A stretch of DNA of 64,000 nucleotides from Alicyclobacillus sp. SO9 (lineage in GTDB: Bacteria > Bacillota > Bacilli > Alicyclobacillales > Alicyclobacillaceae), in assembly GCF_016406125.1 (NCBI RefSeq), contig NZ_CP066339.1:4464001-4528000 (forward strand), read 5' to 3'. A model generated the notes under the pieces. That model did not search any database. It saw only the letters and a list, made by a program, of their open reading frames with translations, and was not told the DNA's origin. A program made the translations under genes and the position numbers. Each line of letters starts with the position of its first letter. Position 1 is the stretch's first letter. Shown here piece by piece: positions 54,780 to 64,000 of this stretch.

Positions 54780-55652
54780 CTATTCCCTGTCACCTGTATT
54801 GGCAATCCCCCGGCTCACCTGCATTGCATAGTTGTCCCAATATGCAAATCGACTTTTCAGAAAATCCTTTCTCTCTTTCGTTAGTAATCGATTACGTTCT
54901 GCTGCGGCCTCTTTACTATGGATTAAGGCGTGATACGGTGCAAGGCTAGGGCCAAGCTCTAAAGTTGGCGGGATAGACTTGGCTACATACTGCCTATTTT
55001 CCACCTTGCTGCACAAGAAATTACGAGCTTCGAACTGTGGACTTAATCTATCATACGTCATCAAAAATTCGTCGCTGCGAGCAAGCTGTGCCCTTTTTTC
55101 ATTCAGGCGTGGATTTGTATCAAACTCAGATCTTCGTCCGTAAACAAGCACATAAAGTGGCTTTAGAGTGCGAGGAGAGTGGAAGCTACTTGGAACGGAA
55201 AACAAGCTATAGAAGAGAGATTCATGCTCTGGCTTCGCAAACCACGTTTTCCATTCAGTTAGTTGGTCTTGTGCCTGAGCAAATTTATCAGTGGGTTTTC
55301 CCTTCTTTGTGAACCACTGCTTCGAAGGAGCCTCAATTTCAATTAGAACTGGATAAATAGTCATGCTGTCACTGGCAATCCACATGAAGTCGGGTATTCG
55401 ATTTGAAGAGCCCACAAGTCTTGGTTGAGTTATAACTGTTCCTGCGTACGGATAATGTCCCGACGTTCCAATTAGTCCAAATGGCCCAGGTAGCAAACAA
55501 GGATGTTTCTCGAAAAATCTCTGAAATACCTTTTCATTGTCCGCATCTTGCAAAAGGTATTTCTGGATTTCTTGTTTCAGAAAGTGCTCGTAACTACTCC
55601 AACTCATTTCCGGAGGTGCGATACTTGCAAGTTCAAAATTTTTGTGTTGCAT
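54780..55652 (-). CDS. Shedu/DUF4263-like nuclease
   Basis: 290 residues. KVFQRFFEKHPCLLPGPFG, RIPDFMWIA and YPVLIEIEAPSKQWFTKKGK with FAQAQDQLTEWKTWF fit the DUF4263 PD-(D/E)XK-like fold of the Shedu anti-phage protein (Asp in PDF, Glu and Glu in IEIEAP). The N-terminal extension differs from SduA. It lies 93 bases downstream of the SIR2-Argonaute gene on the same strand, so both may form one operon; it might provide the nuclease that the Argonaute lacks. Confidence 0.65.
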   Translation of the reverse strand: MQHKNFELASIAPPEMSWSSYEHFLKQEIQKYLLQDADNEKVFQRFFEKHPCLLPGPFGLIGTSGHYPYAGTVITQPRLVGSSNRIPDFMWIASDSMTIYPVLIEIEAPSKQWFTKKGKPTDKFAQAQDQLTEWKTWFAKPEHESLFYSLFSVPSSFHSPRTLKPLYVLVYGRRSEFDTNPRLNEKRAQLARSDEFLMTYDRLSPQFEARNFLCSKVENRQYVAKSIPPTLELGPSLAPYHALIHSKEAAAERNRLLTKERKDFLKSRFAYWDNYAMQVSRGIANTGDRE

Positions 55653-55745
55653 TATTTATCTACTCTCCTTTACACCAACTTGACTTCACCGTTCAAGTTC
55701 TAACCCGTTCGATGTACAGGGTGTAAGTATCCTTCAAGGACCCCC

Positions 55746-58700
55746 TCAAATGAACAAACGGTAGTCGTAAGCCTGAGGTTGGAGTCCCTCCAGAAGCGAA
55801 CCGATCTGTGCGATTTTCTTGGCAGATTGAATCGTTGCAGGCATCTTGTTATACATATCAACAGAGTTCCAGTCCATTTTGGACAGTCCTAAAAGTTCCC
55901 TCGTTATGGTACGCAAACTGGAATTACCCTGATGACGTGTCACCAACAGGGGGGCCGGAATCCGTCTTTTCCCCAAGTAGTACCGCCTCTGCGGATTCAC
56001 ACTCTCGGTGCTTCCATGGACCCAAACGAGAGCTTTGTTATCATCTATCACGATTGCCGTGCCACGCTTGACCGGATAACGATCTGGATGGATCTTTTCA
56101 TGCTGCACACTGGACGCTATGAACCTCATACCACTGTCAATTACCACCTCAATCATGTCTATATTTTCAATGCCCTCGAGACCATCAAGTAAACCTTGTC
56201 TTTCTTCTCGTAAGAATGGTGTGTTTTTGTGAAAGACGACTCGGTTTGGCAACTGATGAAATGACTCAAAGAATAATTCCCGCACTATTTCGGCCGTGCG
56301 CCTTGCGTCATCATAGTTCATATGTGGGTTCTCTTGAATCATGATGGGGTTTTCAATTCTTCTGAGCTTATACTGCAGACCCAAACCGTTAGACCCGTAT
56401 ATGTGACTACATCCAAGAACGATCCTTCTTCGTTTATCCTGATGGTCAGCGTGCATGCTGTATCCGAGTCCAACAAAAGCGGTATTATGACTTATATTCT
56501 CCAGAGTCCACGGGGTTCTCATGGACTTTACGTAAAGCTGCAAGGCAAGTCCCCACGCAATCCTAGATTGGTACGGAGCTGTCAACGTTGACTCACGTAT
56601 AAGTTGCGATGCAACACCTTGATGCACACAGTAAGCTTTGATGGAATCATGTAAATCAAAGCCGTATGTTGAAGAATCGACCGACTCCCATGGTTTCCAT
56701 CGTGTCGGTATATAAATGAGAATAACGTTGGGTGACGTGGCCGAGCGAACGGAGTCGATACAACTCTTCAGTCTCTCTAACAGCGTTATAGCGCCCGATT
56801 TAGCATCTGTGGACAAATCTGCCCCCGAACAAGTTGCCCAGGCTGTACTTCCTGGATCTGGAAATCGAAGAGGTAGACTAAAACAGCTTGGAAAGCCGGG
56901 GTAATCCAACCAATACTCGTCGCTTCTGTCTGCTGACCGGGCATTATTTAACTGTTGAAGGAATTGGTGAAGCTTCTTCTCATCTTGCGCAGGTGAAACG
57001 ACTCCGATTCTTACCTCCGTTGCTAAACCTGATTGTGTTAAAGAATAGTCATATGGCCGATTATTGGCCATTCCCCGCAACGGAAAAATGTCATGTCGTG
57101 GTCTTTTGCCCGACGTATCTGTAAATAACAAAGATGGTTCATCAACTTGCTCTCCATATAATGACACAAACCGTTGAATTTTGTCCGCTGCTATTGTCTG
57201 CATCTGCCTCGATGACGCAGAACCGACCGCAACAAAAAGTGGAGATCTCCTCGCTTCATATCTATAGTACGGGGCCTCAGGAAACTCAAAAACATTGGTG
57301 CCAAAGGGGAATATTTCGTCGATCCATTGATTGAGAACTTCGTTGAATTGTTTGTTGTACTGACCGGATAACTCTTGCCGTTTCAGCTCCATGTCGTCCT
57401 GACGACTTAACAACTTACCATCCAATGCTGTCGCCCGAATGGTGGGTTTCATTAAAATGTACGTATGACCTGCGAAACGTCTCAAATATAAGGCTGCAGC
57501 CTCGTAGATTCGACACTGCTTCTTATTCACAACCGTTTGGTGAGATGCTCTAAGCTTGTATACTGCACCTTTATTGGTATACCCTAGAGCGTGTTTTGCG
57601 GCTAGTGAGCGAACCAAGCCATGCATCAACAACGATTGAATGACTGAATGGTCCGCAACGGAGTTTGTTTCGACGTAATCAGCCGTTCCCTGAACAAAGC
57701 CTTTGAGAACTTGGGCGGCCTTGGCCGCATCACCCATGCAGAAGATACTCTTCCGGAACGGGACTGCAATGACGCCTGTCCCTTCAGTAGCCTCTCTCAG
57801 CTCCCTCCACAGATAATTGCCCTTGTACCTTAATTCGAAAGCAAGTAACTTCTGTGGTACTTGACACTTAAATGCATTCGTTTTTCCAAATCCAACCACA
57901 CGCTCTCTTGCAACTGTAAATTTCGGTGCCTTGACCTTAATCTCGGCACGAAATGGAGCCATCTGTGCTTTTCGCTCCTTGGTCAAGCATGTAGATGATA
58001 AGCGAAACAAAGTGTCATCGAAACCTTCGGTTGAGACATAGAAAGCTGCTCGTCCTGCAGACCGAGCCGTCTCAATCAATTGGATGATATGTTTCGGAGG
58101 CTCAGAATCTCCATACCCACACCAATACAATCGGCCACTTCCTGAAACCGAATATGCATCTATGAGGGCATCCATCACAGACTTATCCCTACCGCTGTAT
58201 CCGCTCACAATTAGATTGGTATCCCTCAGTTCACGAACGAGTGTCGATCTCAGGACACCATCCTGTGTCTTTAGCTCATCTGGGGTGTTCTTCAGCGAAT
58301 CATATCGATAGTCTCCATGGAGTGATATAATGCGTAACTCATCTTTTCTGGCTGGTCGTTCAATGCGAGTCGTTGAATCCAATCCGATCTCGATGCAATT
58401 CAGACCAGACATTGCACCAGCCTTCGCTACCAATCCGTCAAAATTCGTGGTCCACACAGACCTAATAATATCCTCTTGCGCAAGTAAACAGAGAAGTTTG
58501 TAGCCTGTATGTGGGCTCGCATATCTGAGTATATTCTCAAAATATTGACGCCTGTCGTCTGGCCATGGATAACACTTTTCGATGTAAAAACCATACTCTT
58601 CATCTGACCCGTTAGGGGGATACTCCCCTTCATCATCTAACCACTGTTGTATCGTGTTCCTGACACTTGCCAGAGAAATATTTTGAAATTGTGGCTCTAA

Positions 58701-58883
58701 CTCAGGATGTCTTGCCAGAAGTATTTGTTTCTTCCATTCCCATATGCAGTCAGTTGCAGAGGGAATTTGAGAACTGATTGATGCACCTGCGCCTAGTAGA
58801 AAAGCATATGGGACATAACGGCTTACGGAAACTGACCGGACGAATTCATCCACAGATAGTCTCAAATTTGCTGCTGATGTCAT
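55746..58883 (-). CDS. Single-chain SIR2-Argonaute (SPARSA-type) protein
   Basis: 1045 residues from ATG 58883 (upstream frame to 58,973 is possible). The N-terminal SIR2 domain has FLLGAGASISSQIPSA, VWTTNFDGLV, ISLHGDYRYD and LIVSGYSGRD (about 20-280), predicted to degrade NAD+. The middle portion (about 300-600) would be the APAZ/N-L1-like region. The C-terminal MID-PIWI has NVILIYIPTRWKPWE, RRIVLGCSHIYGSNG, NRVVFHKNTPF and PLLVTRHQGNSSLRTITREL. The catalytic DEDX motif is missing: AFVGLGYSM stands where GxDxS would be. Known SIR2-APAZ/Ago proteins sense foreign DNA by RNA guide and deplete NAD+, killing the infected cell. Here both halves are fused in one chain. Confidence 0.8.
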   Translation of the reverse strand: MTSAANLRLSVDEFVRSVSVSRYVPYAFLLGAGASISSQIPSATDCIWEWKKQILLARHPELEPQFQNISLASVRNTIQQWLDDEGEYPPNGSDEEYGFYIEKCYPWPDDRRQYFENILRYASPHTGYKLLCLLAQEDIIRSVWTTNFDGLVAKAGAMSGLNCIEIGLDSTTRIERPARKDELRIISLHGDYRYDSLKNTPDELKTQDGVLRSTLVRELRDTNLIVSGYSGRDKSVMDALIDAYSVSGSGRLYWCGYGDSEPPKHIIQLIETARSAGRAAFYVSTEGFDDTLFRLSSTCLTKERKAQMAPFRAEIKVKAPKFTVARERVVGFGKTNAFKCQVPQKLLAFELRYKGNYLWRELREATEGTGVIAVPFRKSIFCMGDAAKAAQVLKGFVQGTADYVETNSVADHSVIQSLLMHGLVRSLAAKHALGYTNKGAVYKLRASHQTVVNKKQCRIYEAAALYLRRFAGHTYILMKPTIRATALDGKLLSRQDDMELKRQELSGQYNKQFNEVLNQWIDEIFPFGTNVFEFPEAPYYRYEARRSPLFVAVGSASSRQMQTIAADKIQRFVSLYGEQVDEPSLLFTDTSGKRPRHDIFPLRGMANNRPYDYSLTQSGLATEVRIGVVSPAQDEKKLHQFLQQLNNARSADRSDEYWLDYPGFPSCFSLPLRFPDPGSTAWATCSGADLSTDAKSGAITLLERLKSCIDSVRSATSPNVILIYIPTRWKPWESVDSSTYGFDLHDSIKAYCVHQGVASQLIRESTLTAPYQSRIAWGLALQLYVKSMRTPWTLENISHNTAFVGLGYSMHADHQDKRRRIVLGCSHIYGSNGLGLQYKLRRIENPIMIQENPHMNYDDARRTAEIVRELFFESFHQLPNRVVFHKNTPFLREERQGLLDGLEGIENIDMIEVVIDSGMRFIASSVQHEKIHPDRYPVKRGTAIVIDDNKALVWVHGSTESVNPQRRYYLGKRRIPAPLLVTRHQGNSSLRTITRELLGLSKMDWNSVDMYNKMPATIQSAKKIAQIGSLLEGLQPQAYDYRLFI

Positions 58884-59272
58884 AATACATCGACCCTCTT
58901 CTCCGAGAAGAATCCCCTTTACTGTTTCTATTGTAATGCCATAATATCCTTCATAAGTGGGGCAGAGTGACAACTGATTACGAAACCTTGTGACTAGAGA
59001 AGCCGTCCCTCAATTTAGTAATTCGATCCTATTTGAATTCGATTCAGGATTAGCAAATATCTCCATCAGTCATGCCCAGGCCCAGAGTCACTTTCCACAG
59101 TTTTCACTTGCAGAGTACGTAGTAAATCAGGGTCAATAAGTACAGAAGCACCCTATTGGCTACTTGTACCTATTACATACCACGGTTCCATCCGATCTAA
59201 TGTCAACCAATAGATCACAGCGACATCAATACTTACCGGAATTTCCCCTGGTGGTATCCGCAAATTTATTCC

Positions 59273-59533
59273 CTATTCGGTCGGCCACCTCAGAGAACAA
59301 TAATTGAAATAACTCAGTAGTGATCGTGCCGAGGCACCGTGGAATGCGAAATATGTAAGATTGAAGCTAGTTGCACCTCCAATTTTCGTTAAAGTGTTAA
59401 CCAGCTCTTCTTCCGAGTTGAGACACCGATGAAAATAGTGAAATCCTTGGATCTCACCACGCATCAATTTCAGAATGGGGGTTACCGTACTCTTATCTTG
59501 CCAACGGTTCCCATCTCCCCCAAAGGCATGCAA
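59273..59533 (-). pseudogene. DUF6642-like / CHAT-like fragment
   Basis: 86 residues. STVTPILKLM, FHYFHRCLNSEEELVNTL and NLTYFAFHGA recall the N-terminal half of DUF6642 proteins (SVxPxL, YIHR, YLAFHG pattern, from memory). The usual C-terminal half is lost. The surrounding 59,000-59,880 holds no other gene. Confidence 0.4.
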
Positions 59534-59880
59534 CTTTTTTTACATAGATTTGCAACAACTTGGTCACGAACCCAATCTTTACGATCGATTATCCTATAAA
59601 TGTTTCTCCGCTACATAGCGCTATTGGGACGTATTTTATCTTACCTAACATGAAAGCAACAGGAAGAAGGCCCTTCCCCTTTGATGGCAATGTCCAGACC
59701 AAATCTCTACTCTCCTGTAAATTGGTCGGTGAAAACCTTGCTTAATACATATTTCGGCACTTCAGAAATGTGATATACAGAAACGTTGCCTCTAGTTCAA
59801 TTTGATGTGATACGATGGACATATAAAAAGACATATCAGAAACGTCAACAGCAATCCTCAATGGAAGGGTACTATCTAAA

Positions 59881-61077
59881 ATGAATCGTCCTGCTATTTT
59901 TTCATTCTTTGCTGGGGCCGGCTTCTTAGACCTGGGGTTTGAAATGACGGGCTTTCACGCCGCATACGTCAATGAAATGCACCCTCCGTTTATGCAAGCA
60001 TACCAACATTCCAGACAGGTGTTAGGTCTACCTCAGCCCGAATTCGGGTATAACATTGGCGATATTTCGGACCTGATCGCTTCAAAATCTAAATCAGAAA
60101 TTGATAGTCTGGTTTCGGAAACAAGTCGCAATTCGGGCATTGTAGGGTTCATCGGTGGGCCGCCGTGCCCTGACTTTTCTGTTGGTGGCAAGAACAAAGG
60201 GCGAGAAGGCGATAATGGCAAATTGTCGGCAACGTATGTCGAACTGATTTGCCAAGAAAGGCCTTCGTTCTTCCTGTTTGAGAACGTTAAAGGTCTTTGG
60301 AAAACGAAAAAGCACCGTAAGTTCTACGATGAAATGAAACAGAAGCTACACCAAAACGGCTATATCACGACAGAACGTTTGATAAATGCTTTGGAATACG
60401 GTGCGCCACAGTTCCGAGAAAGAATCATTTTGATCGGTTTTCATACTGAGTTTCTCGACAGTCTGGGATATAAGGTAAAGGACTCTGAGAGTCTGACCAA
60501 AGTCTTTCCGTGGAAACAGCACATTAAATACCCGATTGATAAGGTGCTTTCCTATCCGTGGCCGACGACAACAACATTTGTAGAGAACTCAGATTCCCCA
60601 TTTCCACCCAATCTCCCACTAGAATTAACAGTGGAACATTGGTTCCGTAACAACGATGTCTATAGACATTCTAACTCGCATCAGTATTTTCAACCTAGAG
60701 CTGGATTAGCGAAATTTTCCGTAATTGATGAGGGTGATAATTCCCAAAAATCGTACAAGCGTTTGCATCGTTGGAGGTATTCACCGACCGCTGCTTATGG
60801 GAACAACGAAGTTCACTTACACCCTTATAAGATGCGACGAATTTCCGTAGCGGAAGCACTGGCAATTCAGTCGCTACCAAAGGAATTTTCGTTGCCGCAG
60901 GAGATTACGTTGTCAAACGCCTTTAAGACGGTCGGTAACGGCGTTCCATACCTTGCAGCACATGGAATCGCCCAAACCATTCTCGACTTTCTAGGGATGA
61001 AATCATGTGAGTTACCGCATCGGATATCGCCGCCGCAACCGGCCAGTTACAGAAAAGCCGAGTTTATCACTGCGTAA
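59881..61077 (+). CDS. C5 cytosine-specific DNA methyltransferase
   Basis: 398 residues. Motif I is FSFFAGAGFLDLGFE (7-21). Motif IV GGPPCPDFSVGG holds the catalytic Cys96. ENVKG (134-138) is motif VI and QFRERIILIGF motif VIII. The C-terminal KTVGNGVPY is motif X. The target recognition domain (about 200-330) is unfamiliar, so specificity is unknown. A hairpin terminator follows at 61,128 and a broken restriction endonuclease lies beyond, so the enzyme is now probably an orphan methyltransferase. Confidence 0.9.
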   Translation: MNRPAIFSFFAGAGFLDLGFEMTGFHAAYVNEMHPPFMQAYQHSRQVLGLPQPEFGYNIGDISDLIASKSKSEIDSLVSETSRNSGIVGFIGGPPCPDFSVGGKNKGREGDNGKLSATYVELICQERPSFFLFENVKGLWKTKKHRKFYDEMKQKLHQNGYITTERLINALEYGAPQFRERIILIGFHTEFLDSLGYKVKDSESLTKVFPWKQHIKYPIDKVLSYPWPTTTTFVENSDSPFPPNLPLELTVEHWFRNNDVYRHSNSHQYFQPRAGLAKFSVIDEGDNSQKSYKRLHRWRYSPTAAYGNNEVHLHPYKMRRISVAEALAIQSLPKEFSLPQEITLSNAFKTVGNGVPYLAAHGIAQTILDFLGMKSCELPHRISPPQPASYRKAEFITA

Positions 61078-61127
61078 ATCCAAAGACAAAAACCGCTCTT
61101 CAAATCATGGATATTACATATCCAGAG

Positions 61128-61155
61128 GGGCCAATCGTGGTTAAACGATAGGCCC
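61128..61155 (+). terminator. Hairpin after the methyltransferase gene
   Basis: GGGCC-A-ATCGT (61128-61137) pairs with ACGAT-A-GGCCC (61145-61155), with facing A bulges. It is 50 bases after the stop codon; no U-tract. Confidence 0.4.
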
Positions 61156-61207
61156 AACTAAGGGCAGTACGCCGTCAAACGGCAAGGAAGAGTCAATTTC
61201 TGTACGG

Positions 61208-61930
61208 ATGATTTGGCGAGTTGTGAATGCCTTTACAGAAAATCAGTCCATAAACTTCGATGGAATTCTTGCTGGAAGCCACAACACCCGATCTGCACTG
61301 GAGGCGCTTTTGGCTCACACCTCGAAGTCTTATTCTTCCTATCTTGGAAGAATTGAATTGGGGTCGACGGCCATGATGAAAGCAGAAACCGATATTGTCA
61401 TTTCTGATATTCCGAATGTGGACGCTACTATGATGCTTCGGTTGTTCCTGATCAGTCGGTAGCAGCGGACACTGGCATCGAAGTGGTACGGAGGCAGTCC
61501 TCAAATTCAAGTCTCTCTAATTATGATTGGTCAACAACTTGGCTTCCGTACGTGGGTCGCACAAAGCAATAAGGAAATTATGTACTGTAACCAGCGTATT
61601 GGAGAAAATGGCCTGTAGTGCAACCACTCAGAAATGAGAACATCATTGCTTTATGCGATAAGGCCCACAATGCGGCGTTACTAATCGACAACATCTGGTT
61701 CAAGAACGGTAAGCTCATCCCACAGTCCTGGAGGTAGAACATAGTACGGAGGTCACCAGTGGGTAACACATATGAAGGGCCTAAAGGATGCGACACAATC
61801 GTTCCAAACCCGGTACGTAATTGTTGCCCCTGATGGAGACAGGGAAAAGGTTCTTAAAGAGGAGAACAGTCCTCAGTTCCATTCTTTGAACCCCCAGATA
61901 CTTCCCATAGTCGGCGGTTGAAGAACTATA
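61208..61930 (+). pseudogene. Decayed restriction endonuclease
   Basis: Pieces in at least three frames form one protein: IWRVVNAFTENQSINFDGIL near 61,208; GQQLGFRTWVAQSNKEI near 61,530; LIDNIWFKNGKLIPQSW near 61,685; EVEHSTEVTSG near 61,730; and SFQTRYVIVAPDGDREKVLK near 61,800-61,860. FRTWVA, IDxxW, EVExST and YVIVAPD are the order seen in a family of type II/III-like restriction endonucleases with the PD-(D/E)XK core around EVE. Stops and shifts between the pieces make it non-functional. It is the likely former partner of the C5 methyltransferase. Confidence 0.55.
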
Positions 61931-62077
61931 TGCTTTGTGTCAGAGGCGCAAAATTCGAGAAGTTACAGAGGATTCTTGGACAGCTTTATGGAGCCAACGC
62001 TACAACTCTCTTCTAAATAGTTCTTCATAACGCCTCAATGTCGATACCAGTTAGTTATCTGCAAACAAAAAGGGGTG

Positions 62078-62299
62078 TTACTTACCATGGGCGCTGCCTA
62101 ACATGGGCATGTCGTCGAATGAGAACGCAGGGAGGTATGTTCCGATAACCTCCCTGCCTTTCAAAAGGTGATTTAGAAATCGATAAGAGCCTTCTCTTGA
62201 GCAGTAGTGCCCAATCGTGAACGGAGTTAGTATAATTTCACACTTGTCTTTTTCGATGAAATTAGGTGCATAGTCCAGTCTTTCTCCCCACTTCTGCAT
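62078..62299 (-). CDS. Small hypothetical protein or fragment
   Basis: 73 residues from ATG 62299: MQKWGERLDYAPNFIEKDKC then TPFTIGHYCSREGSYRF. The frame stays open 17 codons upstream (DLQGFQERIID) without a start codon, so this is perhaps the end of a truncated gene. No family recognised. Confidence 0.35.
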   Translation of the reverse strand: MQKWGERLDYAPNFIEKDKCEIILTPFTIGHYCSREGSYRFLNHLLKGREVIGTYLPAFSFDDMPMLGSAHGK

Positions 62300-62543
62300 G
62301 TCTATAATTCTCTCTTGAAATCCTTGTAGATCATAAGCATGGCTTCATAGCACCGCCCGTCTGATAGTAATGGTACAGGCTCCGACCACTTTTCGACAAA
62401 GGTGACTTATTGCTAGGTTATTCAACAATTGTTTTTATATCATTCATGAACACCATTGACTATCGTATTTTGTCCCTTATTGTGGAATATTGGGAAGTGG
62501 CGTAAAATCGTGTCTAAGAAGGATCTCGTTTGGAGGGAAGAGA

Positions 62544-64000
62544 TTGTCATCTCCGGAACCTGTCCGACTCCCCATTACCTACAACAAGTGGAATGATGCA
62601 TTGTTTGACTACTTCTTTGCAACGGCTTCTCACAAAATCATCTACTTGTATACGAACGAGCGCACCATTATTCAGATCGGCCAAAAACTAGGTCTTCCGG
62701 AAGACGAGTGTCTACCCTCATTTACTTATTGTGTTAGATCGTACGTAAACGATATAGCCCAATTGTTTCGTCTGACACACCATCGAGGCATGAAATGGTA
62801 TAGACAGGGTGCTGTTGGACATCCGCCATTCCTCGCAGTGCTCGCTTTGACTGTGCTTGCTGCCACCAAAATGGAATCAGACGCCGAAGAGCACATTGGC
62901 GGCGGTAATTACTATCATAGGCTACGTGAACTTCTTGAGACAGCCGATAGGAGCGGCATGCCTTTAGGATTTAAGGACTGCATGCAACTTTGGGATATCC
63001 TGTTAGCATGGCAAAAGGGTAATGACGGGCAATATGGCTTTACGTTTAGTTTCACGTTTTCAAGCATTCCGTATTGTGGATACCCAAGATCGCAGTGTCT
63101 TATTAGAGATACGGAACGTGGATTACTTAACGAATTCTTTATTTGGGCGCAATATGAATCCGATTCAGAGCTAGAACATGACTCTGTAAAAGCCAACCTC
63201 GAGGAATATCTTTCTGCGAGGTCCTGCCGCTTAAGCCGATGGTTTTTCCACAACACAAAGGGCATCAAAGAGGCAATTGTTCACATGGCCATTGAAGAAC
63301 TCAAAAACTGGGAACCGGAGTATGAACCGGATTTACTTCAAACTAGCAGAAAGAATATCCCTCTTTCACTGTTGATAGAACTGGGAAACATGTTTTCCAG
63401 AGAAGCCCGATTTTCACTCATATCAGCACCCGTGCTTACTGAAGACAAAACTCAAAATTTGGCCGATGGTCTGCAGTTCCGTAATGGTTATTATCTCTAC
63501 GAATCACCAAGCCCTAAGGAAATAGCAGAAGGCCTTTTCCTAAACACGGAAACCCAAAAACTAGCGTATAAAGGTAGCGAAGTGATAGTTTTCCGCAAAG
63601 GAAATGATGTTGGGCTGGGAGGATGGCTCAGTAGAAAGGACATGTTACCAGAGCATGAGCATCTAATACTCTACACTTGTCATGAAGCAAGCACGATTGA
63701 GGGGTGGATAAACACAAACTCTTTCAGTAAAGTCTCAAAAATTAGTGCGGGTGTGCCTGATGGCTGGCAACTTACGAAACTTAAACTGTCACGAGATATA
63801 ATTCTTACAGATGATTTTCGGGCCTATGGAATCAAGTCCCGTACCGACCACGTAACCGTAGCCTTTCAAGGTGGATTAAAGATAAAACACAACTGTTGGC
63901 TGTATAATTACCCTCCTGCACTTTCAGTTGTAGCACCTCCAAAGTCAACAATCTCGATCGATGGTAGAGAAATACTCTGCCTTACGGATGGTTCAACATT
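62544..64000 (+). CDS. Large uncharacterised protein, cut by right edge
   Basis: Open from TTG 62544 (GGAGG at 62,532-62,536) to the window end: at least 485 residues. LPITYNKWNDALFDYFF opens the protein. Recognisable segments are PPFLAVLALTVLAATKMESD, NYYHRLRELL, LGFKDCMQLWDILLAWQKG and YPRSQCLIRDTERGLLNEFF. I have a sense of a conserved defence-island family with the 'YYxRLRELL' and 'LWxxLxxW' signature but cannot name it. No nuclease or NTPase motif is visible in this part. Position beside a methyltransferase and a SIR2-Argonaute supports a defence role. Confidence 0.6.
   Translation, partial: MSSPEPVRLPITYNKWNDALFDYFFATASHKIIYLYTNERTIIQIGQKLGLPEDECLPSFTYCVRSYVNDIAQLFRLTHHRGMKWYRQGAVGHPPFLAVLALTVLAATKMESDAEEHIGGGNYYHRLRELLETADRSGMPLGFKDCMQLWDILLAWQKGNDGQYGFTFSFTFSSIPYCGYPRSQCLIRDTERGLLNEFFIWAQYESDSELEHDSVKANLEEYLSARSCRLSRWFFHNTKGIKEAIVHMAIEELKNWEPEYEPDLLQTSRKNIPLSLLIELGNMFSREARFSLISAPVLTEDKTQNLADGLQFRNGYYLYESPSPKEIAEGLFLNTETQKLAYKGSEVIVFRKGNDVGLGGWLSRKDMLPEHEHLILYTCHEASTIEGWINTNSFSKVSKISAGVPDGWQLTKLKLSRDIILTDDFRAYGIKSRTDHVTVAFQGGLKIKHNCWLYNYPPALSVVAPPKSTISIDGREILCLTDGST

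Overview
The window looks like a low-to-mid GC Bacillota chromosome, probably an Alicyclobacillaceae-type or related spore-former. The evidence is strong GGAGG-type ribosome binding sites, several TTG and GTG starts, a HelD-type RNA polymerase recycling factor, a YodB-like quinone sensor beside MhqO/MhqD-like genes, and many small single-gene regulators. The taxonomic call is inference.

Bases 1-21,900 are ordinary chromosome: a helD gene cut by the left edge; a SnoaL-like protein with a TrmB regulator; a quinone or catechol stress locus (ring-cleaving dioxygenase, esterase, divergent YodB-like sensor); an orphan nuoB with a PrmC-like methyltransferase; and a TetR gene. A near-identical inverted repeat (TTGACC-N5-GGTCAA) overlaps textbook promoters in front of both the orphan nuoB operon and a distant operon of two metallo-beta-lactamase-fold hydrolases and an M20 peptidase, so the TetR protein probably controls both. 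Then come CcdC-like, TipA-type MerR, MarR, CorA-like, HAD and GNAT genes. An alcohol dehydrogenase-like gene carries a single-base frameshift.

Bases 21,900-34,500 are a mobile-element scrapyard. A fibronectin-III surface protein has lost its N-terminus to an IS66 element (itself frameshifted twice in tnpC). The other side of the IS holds the N-terminal stub of a different gene, so DNA was probably lost. An IS110 element with structured non-coding ends follows. A group II intron comes next, its reverse transcriptase ORF interrupted by a 3-kb serine-recombinase element; conceptual excision restores the ORF exactly.

Bases 34,500-53,600 are a composite Tn7-like region. It has a TnsB lacking its N-terminal half, TnsC, a stand-alone 167-residue DDE-type integrase domain and two large TniQ/TnsD-like proteins, with a second, partly broken TniQ pair further right. 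Between the two pairs lie a tightly overlapping three-gene operon encoding two one-motif phospholipase-D-like proteins and a helical partner, an acetyltransferase, and a short type I-C-like CRISPR array with no cas genes. The array lies between two directly repeated transposon ends, each with three TnsB-type sites and a TGT/ACA terminus. One of these ends cuts into the first CRISPR repeat.

Bases 53,600-64,000 are a defence island: a Shedu/DUF4263-like nuclease, a single-chain SIR2-Argonaute with an apparently inactive PIWI domain, a DUF6642-like remnant, a C5 cytosine methyltransferase beside a decayed restriction endonuclease, and a large unknown protein cut by the right edge. Function in the cell is inferred throughout from family knowledge and layout; no database search was run.
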